This document shows positions 15,960 to 24,093 of a DNA stretch of 64,000 nucleotides, in pieces (position 1 is the stretch's first letter; every line of letters begins with the position of its first letter). The translations under genes were made by a program, and so were the position numbers. The stretch is from the NCBI GenBank assembly GCA_003609755.1, contig AP017991.1, positions 3,831,001 to 3,895,000 on the forward strand, in the 5' to 3' direction. This DNA is from Planktothrix agardhii NIES-204 (GTDB lineage Bacteria > Cyanobacteriota > Cyanobacteriia > Cyanobacteriales > Microcoleaceae). The notes under the pieces were generated by a model that was not told the origin of the DNA, searched no databases, and saw nothing but the letters and a program-made list of their open reading frames with translations.

Positions 15960-16928
15960 ATGTTGTCAATAATTGCTCAAAAGTCCTTTTGTATGCGGTT
16001 TTTGGGTGTTTTTTTCGGGATTATGTTAACGGGATTAAGTAGTTGTACTCAAGAAAAAATAAATAATTCTGTTAATAGTAATCAACCGAAAGTAGTATCA
16101 ACCAGTACCATTATTGCTGATTTAACTGAACAAATTGCTGGGGATGAAATTGAACATCTAGGAATTTTAAAACCGGGTACAGATCCCCATGTTTATGAAC
16201 CTGTGCCTCAAGATAGTATTGCTTTAGAAAAGGCGGATTTAATTCTTTATAATGGTTATAATTTAGAACCGGGATTAATTAAGTTAATTCGGGCGGCGGG
16301 AACTCAGGGAAAAAAAGTGGCGGTGGGGGAAGTGGTTAAACCTTTGGATTTTCAATATAAAGGACAAAAACAACCCGATCCTCATGTTTGGGGAACGGCT
16401 AAAAATGCTATTTTAATGGCGAATAAAATTAGGGATGAGTTGATTATTTTATCTCCTGAAGATCGGGATATTTTTACTAAAAATGCGACAAAATTGACCC
16501 AGGAATTAACTCAATTAGATATTTGGATTAATGAACAAATTGCCACTATTCCTCCTAAAAATAGAAAGTTAGTTACAACCCATGATGCGTTTCAATATTA
16601 TGCTCATGATTATAAATTAGAGGTGATTGGGACATTAATTGGGATTAGTACGGAAGAACAACCGAGCGCAAAAACTGTTAAAACCTTAGCTAATTCGATT
16701 CAGAAAGCGGGGGTTCCAGCTATTTTTGCAGAAACTACAATTAACCCTCAATTAATTACAACGGTTGCGGAAGAATCGGGGGTTAAATTAGCTCCAGAGC
16801 AGTTATATTCTGATTCTATTGGCGCTCCAGGGAGTGGGGGAGAAACCTATATTAAAATGTTAGTTAAAAATACTCAAACTATTGTGGAAGCATTGGGAGG
16901 AAAATATACTCCTTATGCAGTTTTTTGA
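15960..16928 (+). CDS. metal ABC transporter substrate-binding lipoprotein (MntC/ZnuA family)
   Basis: 322 residues. The N-terminus has a hydrophobic stretch and lipobox LSSC, so it should be exported and lipid-anchored. Cluster A-I metal ligands are visible: His in DPHVYEP, His in PDPHVWG, Glu in FAETTINPQ and Asp in SDSIG. The absence of a His-rich loop argues for manganese rather than zinc (inference). ATG 15960 is taken; a second ATG at 15993 would give a more typical signal peptide. It is divergent from the ATPase gene with a dyad between them. The membrane subunit is not in this window. Confidence 0.9.
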   Translation: MLSIIAQKSFCMRFLGVFFGIMLTGLSSCTQEKINNSVNSNQPKVVSTSTIIADLTEQIAGDEIEHLGILKPGTDPHVYEPVPQDSIALEKADLILYNGYNLEPGLIKLIRAAGTQGKKVAVGEVVKPLDFQYKGQKQPDPHVWGTAKNAILMANKIRDELIILSPEDRDIFTKNATKLTQELTQLDIWINEQIATIPPKNRKLVTTHDAFQYYAHDYKLEVIGTLIGISTEEQPSAKTVKTLANSIQKAGVPAIFAETTINPQLITTVAEESGVKLAPEQLYSDSIGAPGSGGETYIKMLVKNTQTIVEALGGKYTPYAVF

Positions 16929-17055
16929 GGTTTCATAACTTCATAATTGTTTTGATCTTTTAGACTAAAAGCCACTTTGGTTGCGGGAATTCTGCCATCA
17001 AGGAGATTGAGATAATTACTTCTAAGCGATTCGCTAAACAAACTATATTGATTAA

Positions 17056-17196
17056 TTAAGGCTTAGATTTTTCCAAGGCATTATTTTGAACAATATTATG
17101 ATCTGTCAGAGGTTGATAATTGCCTAAAGTCAGGGTGAAATTATTGAAGAATACAATAGGTAAAATTCCTAAACTCATTAAACCTTTGTTTAACAT
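17056..17196 (-). CDS. possible 46-residue exported small protein, perhaps a gene fragment
   Basis: ATG 17196 is preceded by AGAGG at a good distance. The product starts MLNKGLMSLGILPIVFF, signal-peptide-like, and ends ALEKSKP. Past the stop, another frame of the same strand reads ALINQYSLFSESLRSNYLN and on to about 16914 without stops, as if a longer gene of about 95 codons had been frameshifted. I recognise no family. It lies between the mntC-like gene and the epimerase gene, in a gap that otherwise shows only AT-rich DNA. Confidence 0.3.
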   Translation of the reverse strand: MLNKGLMSLGILPIVFFNNFTLTLGNYQPLTDHNIVQNNALEKSKP

Positions 17197-17307
17197 AATT
17201 AACCTCTTTCTATATTTCCCGTTCTCTGCTATAATACAATTATAAATTGATTCTAACAGGATCAGTTATTGTTTTTATTTTCGTTATTGAAATTTATATG
17301 GGGAAAA

Positions 17308-18294
17308 ATGGCTAACTTATTAGTGACCGGGGTGGCAGGATTTGTGGGATTTCACCTGTGTCAACGTTTGTTAGACCGAAGAGACACCATCATCGGAATT
17401 GATAATCTCAATAATTATTATGATGTTTCTCTAAAACAAGCCCGTTTAGAACAGTTAAAAAACCGATCAGGATTTTCCTTTAAAAAATTAGATTTAGCGG
17501 ATAGAGAGGGAATTAATCAGTTATTTGCTCAAGGAAATTTTGAACAAGTTGCCCATCTTGCCGCCCAAGCCGGGGTCAGATATTCTTTAAAAAATCCCTA
17601 TGCTTATGTTGATAGTAACCTAGTGGGATTTCTGAATATTTTAGAAGGGTGTCGTCACTCCCAAATTCAACATTTAGTATATGCGTCTTCGAGTTCTGTT
17701 TATGGGGCGAATAAAAAAATCCCGTTTTCAGTAGAAGATAATGTAGATTACCCGATTAGTTTATATGCAGCAACCAAAAAATCCAATGAATTAATTGCCC
17801 ATAGTTACAGCCATTTATATCATATTCCGATGACAGGATTGCGATTTTTTACCATTTATGGGCCTTGGGGTCGTCCCGATATGGCGATGTTTATTTTCAC
17901 AAAAGCCATTCTCGAAGAAAAACCCATTGATGTGTTTAATTATGGCAAAATGCAACGGGATTTTACCTATATTGATGATATTGTAGAAGGAGTAATTAGA
18001 ACATTAGATAGAATTCCCCAATCCGGTGAAAATCCCCAGACAAACGCACCCTATAAACTGTATAATATCGGGAATAATCAACCGATTGAATTATTACATT
18101 TGATTGAAGTCTTAGAAACGGCATTAGGTAAACCCGCAATCAAAAATTTTATGCCCATTCAACCCGGAGATGTCCCGATAACCTATGCGGATGTCGATGC
18201 TTTAATTCAAGATATAGACTTTCAACCCAATACTTCTATTGAAGTCGGAGTCCAAAACTTTGTAGAATGGTATCGCTCCTATTATCAGGTTTAA
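17308..18294 (+). CDS. NAD-dependent sugar-nucleotide epimerase, UDP-glucuronate 4-epimerase type
   Basis: About 328 residues, extended short-chain dehydrogenase fold. The Rossmann motif TGVAGFVGFH and the catalytic pair in YAATKKSNE (Y-x3-K) are visible, with SSSSVYGAN supplying the Ser. The segments RFFTIYGPWGRPDMA and GDVPITYADVD are typical of bacterial UDP-glucuronate 4-epimerases, so it likely makes UDP-galacturonate for surface polysaccharide. The ATG at 17308 has GGGGAAAA upstream; the longer frame begins with TTG and adds an unlikely hydrophobic leader. Confidence 0.9.
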   Translation: MANLLVTGVAGFVGFHLCQRLLDRRDTIIGIDNLNNYYDVSLKQARLEQLKNRSGFSFKKLDLADREGINQLFAQGNFEQVAHLAAQAGVRYSLKNPYAYVDSNLVGFLNILEGCRHSQIQHLVYASSSSVYGANKKIPFSVEDNVDYPISLYAATKKSNELIAHSYSHLYHIPMTGLRFFTIYGPWGRPDMAMFIFTKAILEEKPIDVFNYGKMQRDFTYIDDIVEGVIRTLDRIPQSGENPQTNAPYKLYNIGNNQPIELLHLIEVLETALGKPAIKNFMPIQPGDVPITYADVDALIQDIDFQPNTSIEVGVQNFVEWYRSYYQV

Positions 18295-18407
18295 AGGGAA
18301 TACAAGTGGTGGGGTGGGTGACTTTTTGTGCCTAGCATTCGCGGGTATGCTATTTGCACCCAAAAGGGCAAGATTTTTCACGAATCATTGCAATACTCGA
18401 ATATAGA

Positions 18408-18620
18408 ATGTTAATGTTGCTAAAATCATTAATAAGACTAATAACAGAGGTCATTCCCGCAGATCCAAATGCCACCTATTTTAAACTAAATGATAATTTA
18501 TCTAATTATAAAAAGATAGTGACAGTATGTAAAAGCGGAAAACCGTACTTCATGGGTTGGTATATACAACCTGGAGGAGATTGGCGATTTTATTTACAAT
18601 TCGTTACACTGAAGTTATGA
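18408..18620 (+). CDS. conserved-looking small hypothetical protein
   Basis: 70 residues from ATG 18408. The frame extends up to TTG 18354, but that part does not look coding. The N-terminus MLMLLKSLIRLITEVIP is amphipathic; the C-terminal half (YKKIVTVCKSGKPYFMGWYI, then QPGGDWRFYLQF) is rich in aromatic residues, as in a small beta domain. I recognise no function. It lies between the epimerase and the site-2 protease genes on the same strand. Confidence 0.45.
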   Translation: MLMLLKSLIRLITEVIPADPNATYFKLNDNLSNYKKIVTVCKSGKPYFMGWYIQPGGDWRFYLQFVTLKL

Positions 18621-18669
18621 AAGACCAGAGGTTGAATCTACTTCTGGATTACTATAAGAGGTAGCCAAT

Positions 18670-19776
18670 ATGAATGGCTCTATTCGCGTCGGTAATCTAT
18701 TCGGTATCCCATTTTATATTAACCTTTCTTGGTTTCTGATTCTGGGATTAATGACCCTTAGTTATGGGGGAAATTTGGGATCTCAATTTCCCCAATTAGG
18801 TTTAGGACTGTCATTATTCCTCGGATTAATTGCCGCATTGCTTCTATTTGCTTCGGTTTTAGCCCATGAATTAGGACATAGTTTTGTAGCAATCAAACAA
18901 GGAATTCAGGTTAAATCTATTACGTTATTTTTGTTTGGGGGATTAGCCGGGTTAGACCAAGAAGCGAAAACTCCCGCCGGGGCTTTCTGGATTGCCATTG
19001 CTGGGCCGTTAGTCAGTTTATTGTTATTTTTGGGGTTGCATTTTATTGGCTCCTATTTGCTAGTAACAGGGCCTTTATCGGCTTTAGTTAATCTCTTGGC
19101 TTATGTTAATTTAGCCCTAGCAATCTTTAATTTAATTCCCGGTTTACCCCTTGATGGTGGGAATATTCTTAAAGCTTTGGTTTGGAGAATTACCGGGAAT
19201 CAATATCAGGGGACTCTATTTGCAAGTCGAGCGGGTCAAGGATTAGGTTTAATCGGAATTTCATTGGGATTTTTACCCCTGTTAATCTCCGGTGGGTCTC
19301 CTAATTTCTGGACAGTTTTGATTGGGTGGTTTGTATTTAGTAATGCTGGGGTTTTAGCCAAGGATGCCAAGCTGCGGAATAAATTATCGGGTTTTACCGC
19401 CGAAGATGCTTTAGTGAATCAAAATTCCGTGGTTTCTCAAGACATTTCATTAAGAACTTTTGTCAATGATTATATTATTGGAAAACCGGCAATTCAACAA
19501 TTTTTAGTCATCAATGAAGTAGGCAAATTAGTCGGGCAAATTAGCGGAGATGACCTTAAACCTATTCCTACAGCGCAATGGCCTGTAACTCATATTGAAA
19601 CAGTCATGAAACCCGTTGTTACAACAATTATTGATGCTAAACAATCCCTATTAGAAGTAGTGAATTTATTGGAACAACAACAGTTAAATGAAGTTACGGT
19701 GGTTCGGAATGGGGTGTTAGTGGGATTTATTGAAAAAGCATCAATTCGTCGTTTATTAGATGAATCGACTTCCTAA
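18670..19776 (+). CDS. site-2 protease family (M50) membrane metalloprotease with CBS domains
   Basis: 368 residues. About six membrane segments hold the zinc motif AHELGHSFVA near residue 65 and the second motif NLIPGLPLDGGNIL near residue 155, which supplies the third ligand Asp. The C-terminal third is a pair of CBS repeats, which usually bind adenine nucleotides. Family knowledge: such proteases cut membrane-spanning segments, for example of anti-sigma factors. The ATG has AGAGGTAG upstream. The substrate cannot be told from context. Confidence 0.92.
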   Translation: MNGSIRVGNLFGIPFYINLSWFLILGLMTLSYGGNLGSQFPQLGLGLSLFLGLIAALLLFASVLAHELGHSFVAIKQGIQVKSITLFLFGGLAGLDQEAKTPAGAFWIAIAGPLVSLLLFLGLHFIGSYLLVTGPLSALVNLLAYVNLALAIFNLIPGLPLDGGNILKALVWRITGNQYQGTLFASRAGQGLGLIGISLGFLPLLISGGSPNFWTVLIGWFVFSNAGVLAKDAKLRNKLSGFTAEDALVNQNSVVSQDISLRTFVNDYIIGKPAIQQFLVINEVGKLVGQISGDDLKPIPTAQWPVTHIETVMKPVVTTIIDAKQSLLEVVNLLEQQQLNEVTVVRNGVLVGFIEKASIRRLLDESTS

Positions 19777-19817
19777 TCGTGATGGCGATTGCTATAACAA
19801 AAACCCGGTTTATGGAT

Positions 19818-21050
19818 TTAAACCTTTGCTAACGCTTCAATTGCGGCTTCTAATGCTAAGGAAATATGTGTCCAATGGGTTCCACCTTGACAGAAAACAA
19901 TATAAGGTTCTCTTAACGGCCCATCGGCGGAAAATTCCGAGGTACTCCCATCAATAAAAGTTCCCCCCGCCATGACTAAATGACTTTCATATCCGTGCAT
20001 TTCTGCGGGTACGGGTTCCAGATAGGAACCAATCGGAGAATATTGTTGAATCGCCCGACAAAAGGCAATTAACTTATTAGGAGAACCTAACTCAATGGCT
20101 TGAATCACATCCCTTCTTGGTTCAAACGGTAAAGGATTAACAGGGTATCCTAATTGATTAAAAACATAAGAGGTTAAATGGGTTCCTTTAATTGCTTCTC
20201 CCACCATTTGAGGCGCTAAAAATAACCCTTGAAACAGAATCCGATTCTGATCAAAAGTTGCCCCTCCACTGCTACCAATACCCGGCGCTGTTAATCGACA
20301 GGTTGCCGCTTCCACCAAATCTTCCCGCCCAGCAACATAACCCCCCGCTTGTACAATAGTTCCCCCCGGATTTTTAATTAAAGAACCCGCCATTAAATCC
20401 ACACCAACGGCCGTTGGTTCCCGATTTTCAATAAATTCTCCATAACAATTATCCACAAAACAAATAGTATGGGGATTCTGTTTTTTAACAATATTAACAA
20501 TTTTCTCAATCTCATCAATCGACAAACTCAAACGCCAGGAATAGCCGCAGGAACGCTGAATTAAAACCATACGGGTTTTAGCGGTTATTGCCGACCGTAG
20601 ACCCTCCCAATCAATTTTTCCTTGAACAGTTAGCTCCAATTGGCGGTAAGATATGCCAAAGTCTAATAATGAACCTTGACCTTGACCGCGCACACCGATG
20701 ACCTCCTCCAAGGTATCGTAGGGAGTGCCAGTTACCGCCAGCAGTTCGTCCCCAGGACGCAAACAGCCAAATAGGGCACAGGTAATGGCGTGGGTTCCAG
20801 AAACAAACTGCACTCGTACCGCAGCAGATTCGGCCCCCATAATCTCGGCAAAGACTTGATCCAAGGTTTGACGTCCCAAATCATCGTGGCCATAGCCTGT
20901 AACACCTGCAAAGTGGTGAGTTCCAACTCGGTAGCGACGGAAGGAATCTAAAACTCGTTTAAGATTATGCTTGACCTGCGTGTCAATACCAGAAAAAATC
21001 GGAAATAGTTCCTGTTCTGCTTCTTTTAGCTGTTCGATGCTGGATATCAT
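19818..21050 (-). CDS. PLP-dependent lyase of the methionine gamma-lyase/aluminium-resistance family
   Basis: About 410 residues. The family (Met_gamma_lyase, once called aluminium resistance protein) is recognisable from HHFAGVTGYGHDDLGRQTLD near the N-terminus, FVSGTHAITCALFG, the DNCYGEF segment and the PLP Lys in SLIKNPGGTI. The C-terminal QGGTHWTH is also conserved. Substrate is unproven in most members. The ATG at 21050 is preferred to TTG at 21062. It is divergent from desC with about 90 bases between. Confidence 0.88.
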   Translation of the reverse strand: MISSIEQLKEAEQELFPIFSGIDTQVKHNLKRVLDSFRRYRVGTHHFAGVTGYGHDDLGRQTLDQVFAEIMGAESAAVRVQFVSGTHAITCALFGCLRPGDELLAVTGTPYDTLEEVIGVRGQGQGSLLDFGISYRQLELTVQGKIDWEGLRSAITAKTRMVLIQRSCGYSWRLSLSIDEIEKIVNIVKKQNPHTICFVDNCYGEFIENREPTAVGVDLMAGSLIKNPGGTIVQAGGYVAGREDLVEAATCRLTAPGIGSSGGATFDQNRILFQGLFLAPQMVGEAIKGTHLTSYVFNQLGYPVNPLPFEPRRDVIQAIELGSPNKLIAFCRAIQQYSPIGSYLEPVPAEMHGYESHLVMAGGTFIDGSTSEFSADGPLREPYIVFCQGGTHWTHISLALEAAIEALAKV

Positions 21051-21139
21051 CACTGAACTCAATCAATTTGTGGGCGGTGCATATTATGACGCAAATAGGA
21101 CTCTTTTGTTAAAAAAAAAGCTCGAATTTTCGTTTCTTC

Positions 21140-21973
21140 ATGACGATTGCAACTTCACCTCAATATAAGCCCGACTGGATCACCATTGCTTTTATGGTGT
21201 CACTCCATGCTGCCGCGCTGCTGGCATTTTTACCCGGTAACTTTAGCTGGCCCGCCGTAGGTCTAGCTCTATTTTTACATTGGGTGACGGGAGGCTTAGG
21301 AATTACCCTAGGATTTCACCGCCTGGTTAGCCATCGCAGTTTTGAGGCTCCCAAATGGCTAGAATATTTTTTAATTTTTTGTGGAACCCTCGCTTGCCAA
21401 GGAGGGCCGATTGATTGGATCGGGTTACACCGTCTCCATCATCAATATTCCGATTACGATCAAGATCCCCATGATTCCACAAAAGGTTTTTGGTGGAGTC
21501 ACATGGGCTGGATGTTGTTCCATACTCCGGCGGATGAAGAAATTCCCCGTTTCACAAAAGATATTTCCGATGACCCAGTATATCAGTTCTTCCAAACCTA
21601 CTTCTTGGTAATTCAAGTGGTATTTGGATTCTTGCTGTATCTAATGGGCGGTTGGCCTTTTGTGGTTTGGGGTATTTTCTTTCGGGTGGTGGTGATGTTC
21701 CACTGCACCTGGTTTGTGAATAGTGCTACTCACAAATTTGGCTATCAAACCTACGAATCGGGGGATTCCTCCCGTAACTGCTGGTGGGTCGCCGTTGTTA
21801 CCTATGGTGAGGGTTGGCATAATAATCACCATGCTTTTCAATATTCCGCCCGTCACGGTTTGGAATGGTGGGAAATTGACTTAACCTGGATGACCATTGC
21901 GCTGTTACAAGCGTTGGGGTTAGCCCAAAAAGTAAAATTACCCCCCGCCAATGCTGAAGCCCAACGTATCTAA
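21140..21973 (+). CDS. desC: acyl-lipid delta-9 desaturase DesC
   Basis: 277 residues. The three di-iron histidine boxes are present: HRLVSH near residue 57, HRLHH near residue 96, and HNNHH near residue 230. Hydrophobic pairs around them give the usual four membrane spans. It introduces the first double bond into membrane-lipid acyl chains with ferredoxin as donor, the enzyme that controls membrane fluidity in the cold. ATG 21140. The final 4 bases overlap the convergent proA stop. Confidence 0.95.
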   Translation: MTIATSPQYKPDWITIAFMVSLHAAALLAFLPGNFSWPAVGLALFLHWVTGGLGITLGFHRLVSHRSFEAPKWLEYFLIFCGTLACQGGPIDWIGLHRLHHQYSDYDQDPHDSTKGFWWSHMGWMLFHTPADEEIPRFTKDISDDPVYQFFQTYFLVIQVVFGFLLYLMGGWPFVVWGIFFRVVVMFHCTWFVNSATHKFGYQTYESGDSSRNCWWVAVVTYGEGWHNNHHAFQYSARHGLEWWEIDLTWMTIALLQALGLAQKVKLPPANAEAQRI

Positions 21974-23232
21974 AATTGCCGATTACCCTGAACAACGTGT
22001 TTCAGGGTCATTAAGGCTTCTAAACCTATTAACCCCCGACGATATCCTTTCTGGTTAGAAATTCCCAGAAAGATTGCGTCTCCTCGGTTCAAGTGACGGG
22101 AAAATCGAGGAGACGCATTAATAAAGGTCAAGGCACTATTGACATCCTGGGCAAATTTTCGACTCTCGGAATAGGATTCGGTGGCTAAACAGTTTGCGTG
22201 ACCGCTACTATGGGTATTCATCCAAATAATAGCTTGTTGTAAATGATCTACCCTTTTAAAAGCAACGGTGCGAGTTAAATAAGGTCTTGACCATTCTGTT
22301 GTTTCTGCTAAAATTAATTCCGAAAATTCTTGAGCGAGCCCTTCATCTCCTCGCAGTTCAAATCCAGCTTCCCGTAAGTTATTCCATAATCGCACTAGGG
22401 ATGAGCTTTTTTGATTAGGATCAATCAGAACTTTTTCAATGGCATTAACGGCATCCGGTTTACCATCATGACTATCTAAGATCATCCATCGCACCGTATC
22501 CACACTTGCCGTAGATGACCAGTATAAATAACAATTTCCCATGGCGGAACGCAAGACGGGAACCGTAGATTGATTTACGACCTGCTGCACAAAATTGGGG
22601 CGACCGTAGGGAATGACTAAATTGATATATTTGTCTTGAGTAATTAACTGTTTAATCGGAGTATGGGGTTCTGACGGCAGCATTTCTAAACAGCCTGGGG
22701 GAAGTCCTGATTCCTCTAAGGCGAGTTGCAAGGTTTGAACAATCATCTGATTAGAATGGCTGGCTTCTGTTCCCCCTAACAGCACTAAACTATTGGCGGT
22801 TTTTAAACAGAGTCCCGTCGCAATCGCCGCTAATTCGGGGAAGGCTTCATAAACCAACGCCACTACCCCCAGGGGAATCGGTTGAAAGTAGGTTTGTCCC
22901 TGTTCAAGTTGATAGGAAGCACTCATCACCCGACCAATGGGATCGGGCAGTTGTCCCAGACGTTCTAAAATTTGAACGGTGGTTTCTAAGCGTTCTGGGG
23001 TGAGTTTCAGCCAGTCGGTGATTAATTCCGATAACCCTAGGTTGCGACTGGCTTCTAAGTCGAGGGTATTGGCTTCTAAGATGTCATTCTGTCGCGATCG
23101 CAATGCTTTCGCCATCAGTTGCAAGGCGAGACTTCGATCTGCCCCTCTAGTTTTGGCTAATTCAAAACTAGCAAGGTAAGCACGACGCAAAGGATTATCG
23201 GTCGGAAGGAGAGAGAAATCATCAATTATCAT
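21970..23232 (-). CDS. proA: Gamma-glutamyl phosphate reductase ProA
   Basis: 420 residues, full length. It reduces glutamyl 5-phosphate to the semialdehyde in proline synthesis with NADPH. Visible: PLGVVALVYEAFPELAA, LKTANSLVLLGGTEA, the GNCYLYWSS segment in which the catalytic Cys (GNC) lies, and the HSSGHANCLAT and FINASPRFS blocks. ATG 23232. Nearby TGA/GTG spacing places the small membrane protein gene (23237-23641) directly upstream with a 4-base gap, so the two are probably cotranscribed. Confidence 0.96.
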   Translation of the reverse strand: MIIDDFSLLPTDNPLRRAYLASFELAKTRGADRSLALQLMAKALRSRQNDILEANTLDLEASRNLGLSELITDWLKLTPERLETTVQILERLGQLPDPIGRVMSASYQLEQGQTYFQPIPLGVVALVYEAFPELAAIATGLCLKTANSLVLLGGTEASHSNQMIVQTLQLALEESGLPPGCLEMLPSEPHTPIKQLITQDKYINLVIPYGRPNFVQQVVNQSTVPVLRSAMGNCYLYWSSTASVDTVRWMILDSHDGKPDAVNAIEKVLIDPNQKSSSLVRLWNNLREAGFELRGDEGLAQEFSELILAETTEWSRPYLTRTVAFKRVDHLQQAIIWMNTHSSGHANCLATESYSESRKFAQDVNSALTFINASPRFSRHLNRGDAIFLGISNQKGYRRGLIGLEALMTLKHVVQGNRQF

Positions 23233-23236
23233 GCCG

Positions 23237-23641
23237 CTAACGCCTGTAAGCGAGCCAAACCATCAATGCGGGTAACATCGCCAACACAATAGCAACCATC
23301 GCCCATAACACCAGATTTGGCCCAGGTGAATACAAGGCTAATGGTAACCAGATCACTAATGGAACTAGGAGCATCCCCAAAGCCATAGGTAGATAATGGG
23401 CTTTTAACCCTGGACTGGCTTTGTTCCATTGATGACCTGTCCAATGCCAAGCCTGCTTATAAGGATAATGGGTGGCGAGTTGTTCTAAGCAATAACCACT
23501 CTCATCGACAACGAAAATTTGCTGACAGCGATCGCAGCCAAAGGCTTCCGTCAGCGCAATGGGAACTAGCCGCCCCTTTCGCCGACAAGGGCAAGGATAA
23601 TCCCCATTCAAATCAATCTTTTGAGCTTTTTGGGATGGCAC
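23237..23641 (-). CDS. small zinc-ribbon membrane protein
   Basis: 134 residues from GTG 23641. The N-terminal domain has two Cys pairs (CPCRRKG and CDRCQQ), a likely zinc ribbon. A mid region rich in His and Trp follows, then two hydrophobic helices (LPMALGMLLVPLVIWLPLAL and LVLWAMVAIVLAMLPALMVW) and a basic tail, so the ribbon should be cytoplasmic. Function unknown. It directly precedes proA. Confidence 0.75.
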   Translation of the reverse strand: MPSQKAQKIDLNGDYPCPCRRKGRLVPIALTEAFGCDRCQQIFVVDESGYCLEQLATHYPYKQAWHWTGHQWNKASPGLKAHYLPMALGMLLVPLVIWLPLALYSPGPNLVLWAMVAIVLAMLPALMVWLAYRR

Positions 23642-23868
23642 AAGCGATCGGTTAATTTAATAATGTTTTACGATAATTAAGTCAAAACTGGCTATTTGCA
23701 ATTATTATACTCAACTCCATCCTTCATAGTATCCTTTCCTCGTTCCTTCGTTCAAGCAAGCGATCGCCACTTTTACACTCTTTTATTGTAGAGCCAGCGA
23801 TCGCCACTTTTAGACTCTTATTTGCTTGTTGATTCTGATTCAAAATTGCCAAAAATTTTAATAAATTT
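23642..23868. other. intergenic region with HIP1 sites
   Basis: AT-rich DNA downstream of hicB. It contains a two-copy direct repeat (23759-23824). No HicA-like free-standing gene or other ORF is seen here. Confidence 0.5.
23759..23824. repeat. two direct repeats built on HIP1
   Basis: AGCGATCGCCACTTTTACAC at 23759 and AGCGATCGCCACTTTTAGAC at 23796, each followed by TCTT and T-rich sequence. Period 37 bases. Confidence 0.7.
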
Positions 23869-24093
23869 TCACACTCTCTCTAATGTTTTTCCGAAAAGTT
23901 GAGGTTTGGGTAAAGGCTCATCATTGTTCACTGCCGACTCTATCAGTAGTTCTAAAACTTCTTGTGCATTCTTTAACGCTTCTTCATGGGTATCCCCATG
24001 GGTGTGACAATGTTCTCCCCATTCAGGAAGGCTGACCACATAACACTGATCTTCATCTGACCATTGAATAATAATGGTATAAGAGCTTTTCAT
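23869..24093 (-). CDS. hicB: HicB-family antitoxin
   Basis: 74 residues of the HicB partial-RNase-H fold: YTIIIQWSDEDQCYVVSLPE, then a HTHGDTHEEALKNAQEVLEL block and a proline-rich C-terminus. There is no added DNA-binding domain. Its ATG overlaps the TGA of the upstream membrane-protein gene (ATGA), so translation is probably coupled. The upstream gene ends in a HicA-like domain, so this HicB is most likely its partner rather than a solitary antitoxin. Confidence 0.9.
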   Translation of the reverse strand: MKSSYTIIIQWSDEDQCYVVSLPEWGEHCHTHGDTHEEALKNAQEVLELLIESAVNNDEPLPKPQLFGKTLERV

